64,000 nucleotides of DNA from CBDCWQ01 sp965223435 (GTDB lineage: Bacteria; Myxococcota; Kuafuiibacteriia; Kuafuiibacteriales; Kuafuiibacteriaceae), in NCBI GenBank assembly GCA_965223435.1, contig CBDCWQ010000022.1, positions 620,001 through 684,000 of the forward strand. Direction: 5' to 3'. Under the pieces are notes generated by a model, which saw only the letters and a program-made list of their open reading frames with translations, had not been told where the DNA came from and made no database searches. Positions 13,201 to 18,231 of this stretch are shown here, one piece after another (within the stretch, counting starts at the first letter, position 1; the number at the start of each line of letters is the position of its first letter). The translations under genes and the position numbers were made by a program.

Positions 13201-14184
13201 ACGCTCGGGAATGCCGATCTCGCGACCGTCATCGAGCGCCGTCAGCTGTGCACTCAGAAAATGGGCGTCCTCAATTCGCCCACGAACGACATAGTCCGAC
13301 ACATAGACCACGCGGTGAGGCGGATCGCCAAGCACGATAGAAGGGGGATCGCGGTCGTGGGCAATCGAGAAAACCTGAACCGGCCCTGGTCCCTGCGCCT
13401 CCTGAGTTTCACGCCATGTCCACGAGACCGGTGCATAAGTCTCCTGGGCAACAACCACCGGCTTCGTGACCTTGTTGTCTCCCGCTGGCCACGCGGAAAC
13501 TTCAAAGACCGCACTTCCGGCAAGCGAAGCCGACGACGTTGACGTCACCGGTTTGGACAGCAAACTGCACGCCTTCGGAACGACGCCGGTGACCGACTCT
13601 GCCCACAAACCGGGATCACACTGATCGTTGGTGTTGATCCAATAGGGCATGCCCGGTCTAAGGACTCCATCGCGCGATACCCGGGCCATCGTCTGCTGGG
13701 CCTGGTCCCATTGATATGCGCCATCGACCAAGAGCTCAGTCAAAGGCAGCGGCCGCGCGGCTGTAAACCACAAGCCCAAAGAACGGTGGGGGAGAACTGG
13801 CGGCTGGCGCGAAACAGACGATTCGAAGTCACGGTCTTGTTGGGACACGTACATCCAGTATACCGCCCCCAAAGGCAGTACTTCAGAGGGGAGTACTGGG
13901 CGGTTCTGGGTAGTCCACTCTTTTTTGTCCCCATCGTAGACGGGTTCGGTGAGGAAGAGAACACAGCAATCGGTCGGCAGCAAAGACAATGGCGAACGAC
14001 CGTCGGCCGTCCGTACCGACGACAGATGCCACCCAGGAGTCAGCGGCGCACCAGATTCGCCGAACTTGCTCTCGTGGTCTTTCGGTGTACCCTGGCTACA
14101 CGCCACACTCCAGGCCGCAAGCACAATCGATACCCAGCAGCGCTTTTTGAGCAACACCGCCCGCGGCAGACAGACACCCCTCAT
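1207..14184 (-). CDS. Giant (4325 aa) multidomain lipoprotein with HEYVH metallopeptidase-like domain
   Basis: Signal peptide with lipobox (WSVAC, Cys29), so it is predicted to be exported and lipid-anchored. Visible modules, with approximate residues: FN3-like 380-475; Asp-box (BNR) repeats with SEDGGLTW near 1022 and SKNGGETF near 1079; an alpha-helical toroid resembling six-hairpin glycosidases 1300-2170; a short helical segment resembling an HTH near 2360-2400; two tandem WW motifs (PPWIREIALWW, PAWVKDNVRWW) near 2525-2600; two beta-rich repeats starting AGEVVFEG and AEVVFDG near 2630-2820; a gluzincin zinc motif HEYVH at 3058-3062 (nt 4999-5013) with EEGLAE about 25 residues later as a plausible third ligand; and two C-terminal repeats around VLSMTG. 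Most of it from the toroid to the peptidase aligns by eye with the giant at 54479-64000. The 13-kb frame is uninterrupted. ATG 14184 has only a weak ribosome site. Whether the peptidase is active, and on what, is unknown. Confidence 0.85.
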   Translation of the reverse strand: MRGVCLPRAVLLKKRCWVSIVLAAWSVACSQGTPKDHESKFGESGAPLTPGWHLSSVRTADGRSPLSLLPTDCCVLFLTEPVYDGDKKEWTTQNRPVLPSEVLPLGAVYWMYVSQQDRDFESSVSRQPPVLPHRSLGLWFTAARPLPLTELLVDGAYQWDQAQQTMARVSRDGVLRPGMPYWINTNDQCDPGLWAESVTGVVPKACSLLSKPVTSTSSASLAGSAVFEVSAWPAGDNKVTKPVVVAQETYAPVSWTWRETQEAQGPGPVQVFSIAHDRDPPSIVLGDPPHRVVYVSDYVVRGRIEDAHFLSAQLTALDDGREIGIPERGRFAVPVGLRPGLNRLRIDAQDRAGNSQARNIELFYETAPYLASQPSMPPKTVHGWRFERTVHLRWSPPVAFADGQRLPIGVSPRYRIYRDDGHVVEHKGTAYQEDVPELGRAYRYHVTALLRGQEGEHESRPSDRLEISVGFETPVPLPGRFEPAAAVTQGRRSASLPALSFSRFEGITRTHMVYLERGHGGVQDRIRYTQSQAYAKAGTWIDDSEPLIVAPAGHRITDLSVAAHGDQVAVSWIETAKDGRDGRIRALVFRGSGKQATGEKHLAHQSVDLGAGTGLKRDLDTAFDRFGHHHLIWSQSGKVYYAKDFEGSRSAHGTAWNVFDEQKRRVNHELVKYADIVTAACTDSTGCCTETNEDAYSLGVESRQDPKCSSQEGCEREYGAYLERTEETYVESPSLYVGPKSITIAARQTRMFDNLPRANSAWGGLRSSFLGPSVPPPSWQHCEGRGHQWDFGGTKRFRKGFLHARLRDQYACALPVPQNRLELLQLEEQYKSIQDFGDDLHRYYAYDGDQGHPLEWYQYTHAGVWHEEDQIKIAQRPLDEGAWSELRSERRAVPRLTLGPGARVVLEETIEDVEHGFRRGAWRRAPVSSQAGASHVEGAEPWEETFLRWRISTVDRFPSERAGEVALCGSQELKPDQGPVGPSHAKVFADLRDPNRMFAVYEKGPSENPNDQGFNPIQLAHSEDGGLTWSLRARPLAMGYMPSVRVSSEGELGVLYYAPDPVHRTEDKKPLGQILLARSKNGGETFGHEVLNKTFDASSGQEQMVPAQPIHWVTHGTGAAVYDGVPAFAAHQDLWVVAFVRHRDHSSRQNQIMTTRASFPPQEEKRAVVSGPARVAQNQSFEAEIACENQYQMAAKGCALQSASLAYGTGVSVSIDASLAPEGRLDGSKTLWLPGIAGLGGSEQPVHLSLQSQETTLGRDTLLVGANRPQENYYKAKVLRDRLFSGELALQREYEDDETEAHDAKFLSSFDRVWAYTQGIALAQLTKEGDPRSTALADRLCSQGIAVRGQNAQGVPVIKGWHFSWNTHEDTWKDVRLVTGATAWVIHGLGVYLSSKEAGARPPEERALLQACYLAGLGGLFEHRAQELASDPLAQWLMTAGTTVEGLKYAERIDSIGLSDSRVGLVDDNPEVRRWAYYDILDVVGYDSLNFDAEPKISTFYRDEQDLPISTRDLTLGLKNTWILSALKKEARAENVVTEHNLDTLSVLNHAIQHWDEMLAGLAPSDLRGRIQHAEIVFWRDRLRDAIFQLLWDPVEERVVTGGVFDDDGRFERSSLSAVDNCSWLSLSADLGALGDEEQSKLARCLHYTVDRFTREKLEYNGAEYYGAFYFPNSFKDPYVAVSDKQEELYHLEATAGLILGLLRFSEAYGASAVEDAATFRAQAARLWSDMQRFVHDGGENGFPYSTVRIQDVMARLPSATAAIWFIDVYDHYAAHVWDLDGSLGLYTHAANDVDGPYPLSTVRDQTRELWSSLEARSPRGDERSTSASGLWVLSPGPNPSAAPVAYLEDQALAIVAAVNYGEREVAGRWVEGLLQAVTRSPRSSRVDVPFAVEPKTGQSVMPYLETRTQLLAAYALGWFAQDEPDTTRGREIIEVMHTILESTTEHYRNPQGLFLSGAGAFLPSPAPGDHDLTALSEWFPIATIEDHVIAYFALRLAARLHESALLSRRASEVAEILHGWFWEPGDAPLVEADASGWPRGRLSRVGGFDHVEDPPGASAFYLLFASEAGHTERASRSLDVLAGLPVEPPDGSVGDACLLVDDAFVLLGKRAGARLDPRLEELAWNDYHRALDACLGTDVPDLRAGHYAAWLIAQNPRGFFGVEAEPMVGIGPLPTVDDLRPSDQRLTRSYTQAVTSLVTDGIRPYAFDANLRTLVGVEFVAEAVAEAWPLESWPARFQQTRDVRLRLVVSKLLRFCDADVSRLASGVLSGRAVGATIGLDCDSVSAKFGEALRLRVGTEKSDDLVAVMAHPNDAFELLALVGDVFYQKAPAQEPTYVALGLKEGLSQGQRAENIRQLRRLINLEAAGHLPKAAHQSGLSADEVQRMMRTGEIQRRDFEHLATGLSLGTDDRAFWSTHFQLLDGAPWPWPETPVRTGPLWATVHAEQRTLDARVGHPQSVAFDPELHLGKTGIGAGNAPIVFRPDAAPLDRVLWGDGIGPLGLAFGEAGSLMPNDLSLAEGTELRIPPWIREIALWWAEDQADEATFINALQHLIRERILVVPPPVNVVSDHSEVPAWVKDNVRWWATEQIDDDEFLQSIQYLAKVGILDLGQSVETNDTHEEAGLAGEVVFEGRRGSHYGVETRHLSGGRSKASIDWVAHYSSGWLRVEPPRGTAVDGELHLGFSVDPDVSFLMEARDEPYRDLVKIVDTEGNELVRFRVLLHQKPMAEVVFDGWQDGIYGVLAFPMSSSVFTEKWTTSWVDGHVFTVEPKSGPSATADVKMRFRVDKRLGQELPPQSRPYEDILSVFAADGMRVGAFRVLLHQRGVVDRDAEGFHIPPGLAWCVPGDVVPTADETQCHTAKAQADFCPDAGCRDGVSPKVRWSLNGRPFSGFGPKAAFNILEPGEVPQVFRDTHEVAVKKERGETFSSSGIRLREEDVELRYVGERDQGLHGDLTMVLPQSFVGRMGSVLETTASLFAEVASLEADFLGLDDVPRYRAFILPEALYVASAEGLWSANDANVLDTQALASGEYLIFSWSTDKDFEDLTKSMTDAFAHEYVHRMMDAVPKLRAKIPHDTGGSRLCLEEGLAELLSAFFERAKWEDLDPLTYQEVFEGRSAVSRTCSENTEDVGDWLKGVCVMWHLYERGHFEGETGRQFIRSLFRPAREIAFDTCALDDLTTGNGLVVYLTEAWSEAKGEFESLAGAVDAMGIDHSGSYEDALDWLGYAPSDGIWTQAGVGSAGSNETLISFDDTGACSEPTVVSVQDAAERIEAGDHHLSFRSADGCYDDDWVLTRSTLAPGDGWSHVRFGGLQILSFAQRTRRLSKIIPLLTKPTDDWLAAMTAAGSIIVAELAMPEDRAIIDRQALQWNRLRLFQRPPENDARWRFLGAVYGLDAILTPEVDLVQLPIWSPSADGLWRPTGSFSEHGLYAIVQPKEFQGVPVLDPLLPVFPLAEVHRESENAWLPVYERVGPVSLMPESGLSPRTPSSEPFTSPQEPRTRVYPGWITELFPPELWWSVYYTNFIEPELRASSFRGPRPPALGRLPAYQRVNDVLLRWEHPTSGHLLSQPTLWPAEAVDPGHIQLSYVDSDGGPPRYAKGSKKVVSDFWKHHATSAGGQPEPDPSLTENTDESSGQTETSEDKPEGEQQSVPVGSGLSILDGLLAPLPRKGTAYYGFGLDAVQAARKNVPKRIFVVSPKGKASPKRASSSKEFILATVDPSFANGEDPLVSEARSEGHGQAVVTAQETPPNAMRLKDLYDALGLAVPSGSENYILVPLPLREGIGGLEWSFSFWSTHHQNREWPTVDGDASYGQVRVVPYVDDRPMTDGELKKNATWMRQWLKGTVEHKDHWTARTYDRARLNTRAIVYRADPRSPLKPGGAFYRVLEPFSPETAHDEDDYEPYGYVHASDTPKAGLEYVDLGFQNWKTKTIWLLLIRNDGRGLHLKSGGMSGDDGEVGFAYLRPSQIIGAEEYYQKGEEGEPVLRRYHPNPNYVADETIVVNDMKEGFAFSDEGAWFGVDEPHDGHLLRAKRLAFEDKSTLVLVHNPKHGFAMIPLYETGGRSSALHPTWATIKATWQGDTTVLSMTGLKNQVEEHRAVSMLFTQTNQKYVRVLKTLAGNTQVRYYNRALNYGPGEWKLSPKPQTAYRDGLSQIGKSFFVSSHKALSEKDFGRLDWEDFGYEGHALFSDARLLEIKRNVFPRKAVIQILLTEPYDDDDVLVFSLDNKAMFEDDRAPLNQIPDGTFLVLSMTGASTPARERENVKKLFAHLQAHGVDQHFVRVIKEDHVLWYSEDLEVIGRESNLHKNPQTAVREAIDKLASD

Positions 14185-14374
14185 AGTCCAGAAAGTTGCT
14201 ATTCCAGGGATCCATCAAAAGGAATCGCAAATTGAATGGGATCGCAGTTTTTATGGCGCGCGCAGCTAGCCCTACTGGTTTCTCCGGAATGCCGCAATCC
14301 ATCATGCGACACGTCGACTCGAAAATCATTCAGGAGGATGTCTTTTGTTAAACGGACTGCAAGGCAAAGCATAG

Positions 14375-14393
14375 CCTGGACCTGGACCTGGAC
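14375..14393. repeat. Left arm of 19-bp inverted repeat, CCTGGA x3
   Basis: CCTGGACCTGGACCTGGAC lies just upstream of the four-helix-bundle start codon at 14396. Its exact reverse complement occurs at 14772-14790 at the 3' end of the same gene. In the transcript the two arms could pair and place nearly the whole gene in a loop of about 380 nt. Confidence 0.9.
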
Positions 14394-14395
14394 GC

Positions 14396-14822
14396 ATGAA
14401 CTACCGAAATCTCGAAGTCTACCGGTTGGCCATCGCCTTCCTGCCTCTCGCATCGCAGCTCACGGATCGATTTCCCCCCGGCTACCCAAGTTTTGCGGAC
14501 CAAATCCGGCGAGCGTCGTTGTCTGTCCCGCTCAATATCGCGGAAGGCTCTGGAAAGACCAGGCCAACGGACCAAAAACGCTTCTACGCAATCGCCAGAG
14601 GCTCCGCTATGGAGTGTGGAGCAATTGTCGACGCCTGTTTTTGCTCTTGGCTTTATCGACAAAGCATCGGTTCGGGAGGCTGTTAAGATACTCGACCCGA
14701 TCGTTCGCATTCTCTCCAAGATGTGCCTTCCCCCTCGAACCCGCTCCAGGCAAGTCCAGGTCCAGGTCCAAGTCCAGGTCCAGGTCCAGGAAAATGAGGT
14801 TATGAGATGCGCTCTAGTCTAG
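14396..14822 (+). pseudogene. Four-helix-bundle (S23/23S rRNA intervening-sequence type) protein, frameshifted
   Basis: The start (MNYRNLEVYRLAIAF) and the core containing QIRRASLSVPLNIAEG are characteristic of the S23 / four-helix-bundle family, small helical proteins known from intervening sequences in 23S rRNA genes and related to the Avd accessory protein of diversity-generating retroelements. The first frame runs 14396-14686 and loses the family pattern after GAIVDACF. Removing one T from the T5 run at 14638-14642 continues it as ALGFIDKASVREAVKIL in the frame that ends at 14822, restoring a family-typical length of about 120 residues plus a repeat-encoded tail. The tail is a run of QV dipeptides encoded by TCCAGG-type hexamers. 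The function of free-standing family members is not established. It is either a real +1 frameshift or a sequencing error; other genes here show the same homopolymer pattern. Confidence 0.75.
14745..14790. repeat. TCCAGG hexanucleotide tandem repeat (right arm)
   Basis: About seven TCCAGG/TCCAAG units, with a CAAG spacer after the first. The last three, GTCCAGGTCCAGGTCCAGG at 14772-14790, are the exact reverse complement of 14375-14393. In the corrected reading frame of the four-helix-bundle gene they encode alternating Gln-Val, so the array is at once coding sequence and one arm of an inverted repeat. A 6-bp unit keeps frame when copy number changes. Confidence 0.9.
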
Positions 14823-15006
14823 CAAATAGGCGTAGTGGCGGCAATCAAAACCAGGTTGGTTCAATCTGATAGCGGAGCTCGTCTGCGTTGATTCTGAACC
14901 AGGTCCGAAGCGACCGGACACCGTAAGGCCGAGTGGGCGTTGGCTTGGGCCGCGGAATGCATGAGGCACAAGGTCGACGCAACCGATCCATCGCTTAATC
15001 GGGTGA

Positions 15007-15801
15007 TTAGACACCGTGTTCGGGGCAGTATGAGGAGCCTTCTCTTGGTTTTCTGAGGCATCTCGAGCCGTCTTCGACGGTGCCGCGACAGCGGTGGATG
15101 TCACCGAGTGGGGCGGGCTCGTAGGAAGCTTGGGGGTCTGCCTGGTCGTCTTCCGCGATCTGGCCGTAGTGATAGGCCTCGCCCGGCTTGTCTTCTGGAT
15201 CTTCAGCCTTGAGTCTTGGTTCTTGGTCTGGTTCTTGCCGCCTCATGATTTCAACGTAGTCGGGGCCTTCCTGGTCGGTGATTTGTTTTGGAGCGTCGAG
15301 GGCCGCATCGCGCCCCAGCCTACGCCTAGGGCTCTCGGGGTCATCGTCATCGGCCTCCGCAGCCGCGCCTGCGGGTCCTGTTTTGGTTTCGTGTTTGCCT
15401 GGTTCTTGAGGCGGCTTGGACTCTGAAACGAGGGGCTTTTGTTGAGAGGACTGCTCAGGCGCGTTTGGCGAATTTTGGTTCGACGCCAGGAATCGATGGA
15501 GATTTTTCTTTTCTACGGGGTTTCTTCGCCGAGCATGGCGGTCCTTCGGATCGAATCCGGTGCGAGGCTTCCGTTCGGTGGAGACCTCGTCGTCGAAATC
15601 CTCACCGGCTTCCGCGGCGGGTTTGACCTCATCGGGTTCATCGGAACCCTCGCCCGGGGACCCGAGTCCGAGCCGATGTAGCAAGGCCGCCAAGCCACTG
15701 GGAAGAAGGGTGGGCACCGGTTCGTCGAGGTTAAGGAAAGCGACCCCTGATCGGCAAGTCTCGACGCCCCGGGTGGACAGTCTACAAGAGAGATTGGCCA
15801 T
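15007..15801 (-). CDS. Acidic low-complexity protein with C-terminal Cys/His knuckle
   Basis: A protein of 264 residues from ATG 15801; a GTG 12 bp upstream is an alternative. Residues 40-230 are rich in Glu, Asp, Pro, Lys and Gln and are probably disordered. The last 28 residues hold RCRGTVEDGSRC followed by YCPEHGV, a C-x9-C...YCxxH pattern like the small zinc knuckles in DUF5763-like proteins (family recalled, not searched). No signal peptide or membrane segment is seen, so it is probably cytoplasmic. It stands alone, divergent from guaA. A stretch encoding the same DEVKPA peptide recurs upstream at 15888-15907 in the same orientation, as if the 5' region had been partly duplicated. The function is not known; nucleic-acid or protein binding through the knuckle is only a guess. 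Confidence 0.6.
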   Translation of the reverse strand: MANLSCRLSTRGVETCRSGVAFLNLDEPVPTLLPSGLAALLHRLGLGSPGEGSDEPDEVKPAAEAGEDFDDEVSTERKPRTGFDPKDRHARRRNPVEKKNLHRFLASNQNSPNAPEQSSQQKPLVSESKPPQEPGKHETKTGPAGAAAEADDDDPESPRRRLGRDAALDAPKQITDQEGPDYVEIMRRQEPDQEPRLKAEDPEDKPGEAYHYGQIAEDDQADPQASYEPAPLGDIHRCRGTVEDGSRCLRKPREGSSYCPEHGV

Positions 15802-15887
15802 TACAGGTCTCACTTGAGCGGTTTACGTGGACTTAGGCAATCTCCGCTGCGGCAGGCGATTCCGTTGACTCATTGCCTGCTTCCTCT

Positions 15888-15907
15888 GCGGGTTTGACCT
15901 CATCGGG
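15888..15907. repeat. 20-bp direct repeat of a segment at 15617-15636
   Basis: GCGGGTTTGACCTCATCGGG is identical at 15617-15636, inside the acidic-protein gene, and here, between that gene and guaA. Read on the minus strand this copy continues an open stretch ending in ESPAAAEIA and a TAA, similar in composition to the acidic protein. It is probably the relic of a duplicated gene end. Confidence 0.6.
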
Positions 15908-15954
15908 TCGGCTTCTGTTCGGCAAGCCTCGAGGTGCATGGTAGGCAGGGGGCC

Positions 15955-17520
15955 GTGTCTACCGCGCTGGAAGCACTCGACAAAATCCTGGTCCTCGATT
16001 TCGGGTCTCAGTACACCCAGCTGATCGCCAGAAGAATTCGCGAAGAACGTGTGTATTCAGAGATTTGGGCTTGCACCCGAAGCCTCGCGGATATCCGAGC
16101 ATTCGCGCCGAAAGCGATCGTGCTGTCCGGAGGCCCAAGCAGCGTCCACGAAGAAGGCGCGCCCTCCATTGACCCCGGTTTGTTCGAGCTCGGCGTTCCC
16201 GTTCTGGGAATCTGCTACGGGATGCAGCTTATGTGTCACCTTCTTGGTGGCCGCGTGGAGCGCTCCGAGCGGCACGAATATGGTCGAGCGCAAGTCACCC
16301 GCCAAGCACCCGACCCCCTCTTTGTCGGATTCGAGGGCGTTTCGTCCAGCACAGTCTGGATGAGCCACGGCGATGCGGTTGAGTCACTCCCTGAAGGCTT
16401 CGAGGTTTTGGGTCAGTCCGAAACCTGCCCCTTTGCCATTGTGCGGCACAAAAAGCGCCCCTTGTACGGTCTTCAGTTTCATCCGGAAGTGGTGCACACC
16501 GAAAGGGGCCACGACATCATCGCCAACTTCTTGTTCAAGATTGCCCATACAGAGCCCAACTGGACCATGGGAGGGTTTATTGAGCGCGAGGTGGCTGACG
16601 TACAAAAAACTGTTGGCGACGGCCAAGTCATTTGCGGACTGTCGGGGGGGAGTAGATTCGTCGGTGGTGGCCGCACTCTTACACCGTGCCATCGGTGACC
16701 AGCTGATCCCGGTGTTCGTCAACAATGGTTTGCTTCGAAAACACGAAGCCGAACAGGTGCAAGCCGTTTTCCGTGATCGCTTAGGCATGAAGCTTCGCTA
16801 TGTCGATGCCAGCGATCGGTTTTTTGTCCGCCCTCGAAAACACAACCGATCCTGAAAAGAAACGAAAAAACCATCGGCAAAGTCTTCATTGAAGTCTTTG
16901 AACAAGAAGCCAAAGAGGCCGGCCCTTCCGCAAAATGGCTCGCCCAGGGCACGCTCTATCCCGACGTGATCGAATCCGTATCGTTCAAAGGCCCGAGCGC
17001 AACCATCAAAAGTCACCACAACGTAGGCGGTCTTCCGGAACGAATGGCCCTCAAACTCATTGAACCCCTGCGGGAATTGTTCAAAGACGAAGTCCGACTC
17101 CTCGGCAAAGAACTCGGTCTTCCGGATGATGTCGTCAACCGGCAGCCCTTTCCTGGCCCCGGTCTCGCCATCAGAATTTTGGGCCCCATCACCCGTTCCG
17201 CCCTCGAAACCCTCAGGGACGCCGACGAAATCGTCCTCGATGAGATCCGTAAGGCAGGCCTTTACGACCATATTTGGCAGAGCTTCGCAGCGCTTCTGCC
17301 CGTTCGTTCGGTGGGCGTGATGGGCGATGCGCGAACCTACGAGGCAACCTGCGCCGTCCGTGCCGTGTCATCCGTAGATGGCATGACCGCCGATTGGTTC
17401 CACATGCCCTACGAAGTGTTGGGCCGCATTTCGAATCGGATCATCAACGAAGTGCGCGGCATCAACCGCGTGGTATACGACGTGTCTTCCAAGCCCCCCG
17501 CAACCATCGAATGGGAGTGA
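15955..17520 (+). pseudogene. guaA: GMP synthase (glutamine-hydrolysing), with three apparent +1 frameshifts
   Basis: GMP synthase makes GMP from XMP, ATP and glutamine. The amidotransferase half is intact, with GICYGMQLM (nucleophile Cys) and GLQFHPEV (catalytic His). The ATP pyrophosphatase loop SGGVDSSVVAALL and the C-terminal dimerisation domain (RQPFPGPGLAIRILG ... KPPATIEWE) are all present but lie in different frames. Removing one base from each of three runs, G7 at 16644-16650, T6 at 16820-16825 and A6 at 16865-16870, gives a continuous protein of about 520 residues, the usual GuaA length (E. coli 525). The GTG at 15955, preceded by an AGGGGG-like site, fits the family start MSTALEALDKILVLDFGSQY better than the GTG at 15934. 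GuaA is needed for de novo GMP synthesis, so sequencing errors are at least as likely as true decay unless a second copy exists. guaB is not adjacent. Confidence 0.9.
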
Positions 17521-18231
17521 CCCTTCACGAACGGCATGATAGATTGCTCGTAACCACGGTTGGTTTGCGCTCGTATCGTTCCGCCAACATATTGACGACG
17601 TCTTCGGCATCATCGATGAACTGTCCATTGGAAAGCGCCTGGATCTTTGTTCGAGAGATGCCCTTAGTCTCGATGGTGGTCGGGGTGGCGCCGCGGTGTC
17701 AGCCTCAGTCTCAGCGCTGGTTGGTTTGAGCTTTGAAAATGGACTCGAGGCCCAAGTCGCAAACAGTACGACTATCTCCTTGGTAGATACCGCAGCGCTA
17801 TCGACTTCTCACAGCGTGAGCGTCTCCCAGCTTAACGGGGTCAACGTCGATATCATGCACGTCCGACCGCTGGCGAAATTCGGTCCCGTGACCGTCACTC
17901 CTCAGGAAATGAGTTGATTAACTACAGCTTCTCATTGGGGTTTGGGAAGTTCAACTTCGACACCGAGGTCACCAATAGATCACTCCAAATTCTAAAGAGT
18001 TTGAGAAGATCGCAACCGTGGCTCAAAGCCTCTGGACGGAAGCTTCCGCAGGATTTATCGTTTGTGTATCGCCAGGAGTGTCATGCTCGCCTGGCAGCTG
18101 GAGGCCGATATTTGAGCAGAACCACAGAGTCGCATATCGTCGCCAAATCGACTACAATGGGTCATTTCGAAAGCTTAGAACTTCGCGATCTTGGCCCTTC
18201 ATATGGCGTGATTTTTGCTCTCCTGTCTCAC
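17521..18231. other. 711-bp gap with no convincing gene
   Basis: Between guaA and the RCC1 lipoprotein. A plus-strand frame from about 17543 to 17917 is open but has no family resemblance, no clear start and a Ser/Val/Ala-rich composition; it may be a decayed gene end. The frame of the following lipoprotein is open upstream to 17914, but those residues precede an obvious signal peptide and are taken as untranslated leader. The promoter of the lipoprotein should lie here; I could not place it. Confidence 0.5.
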
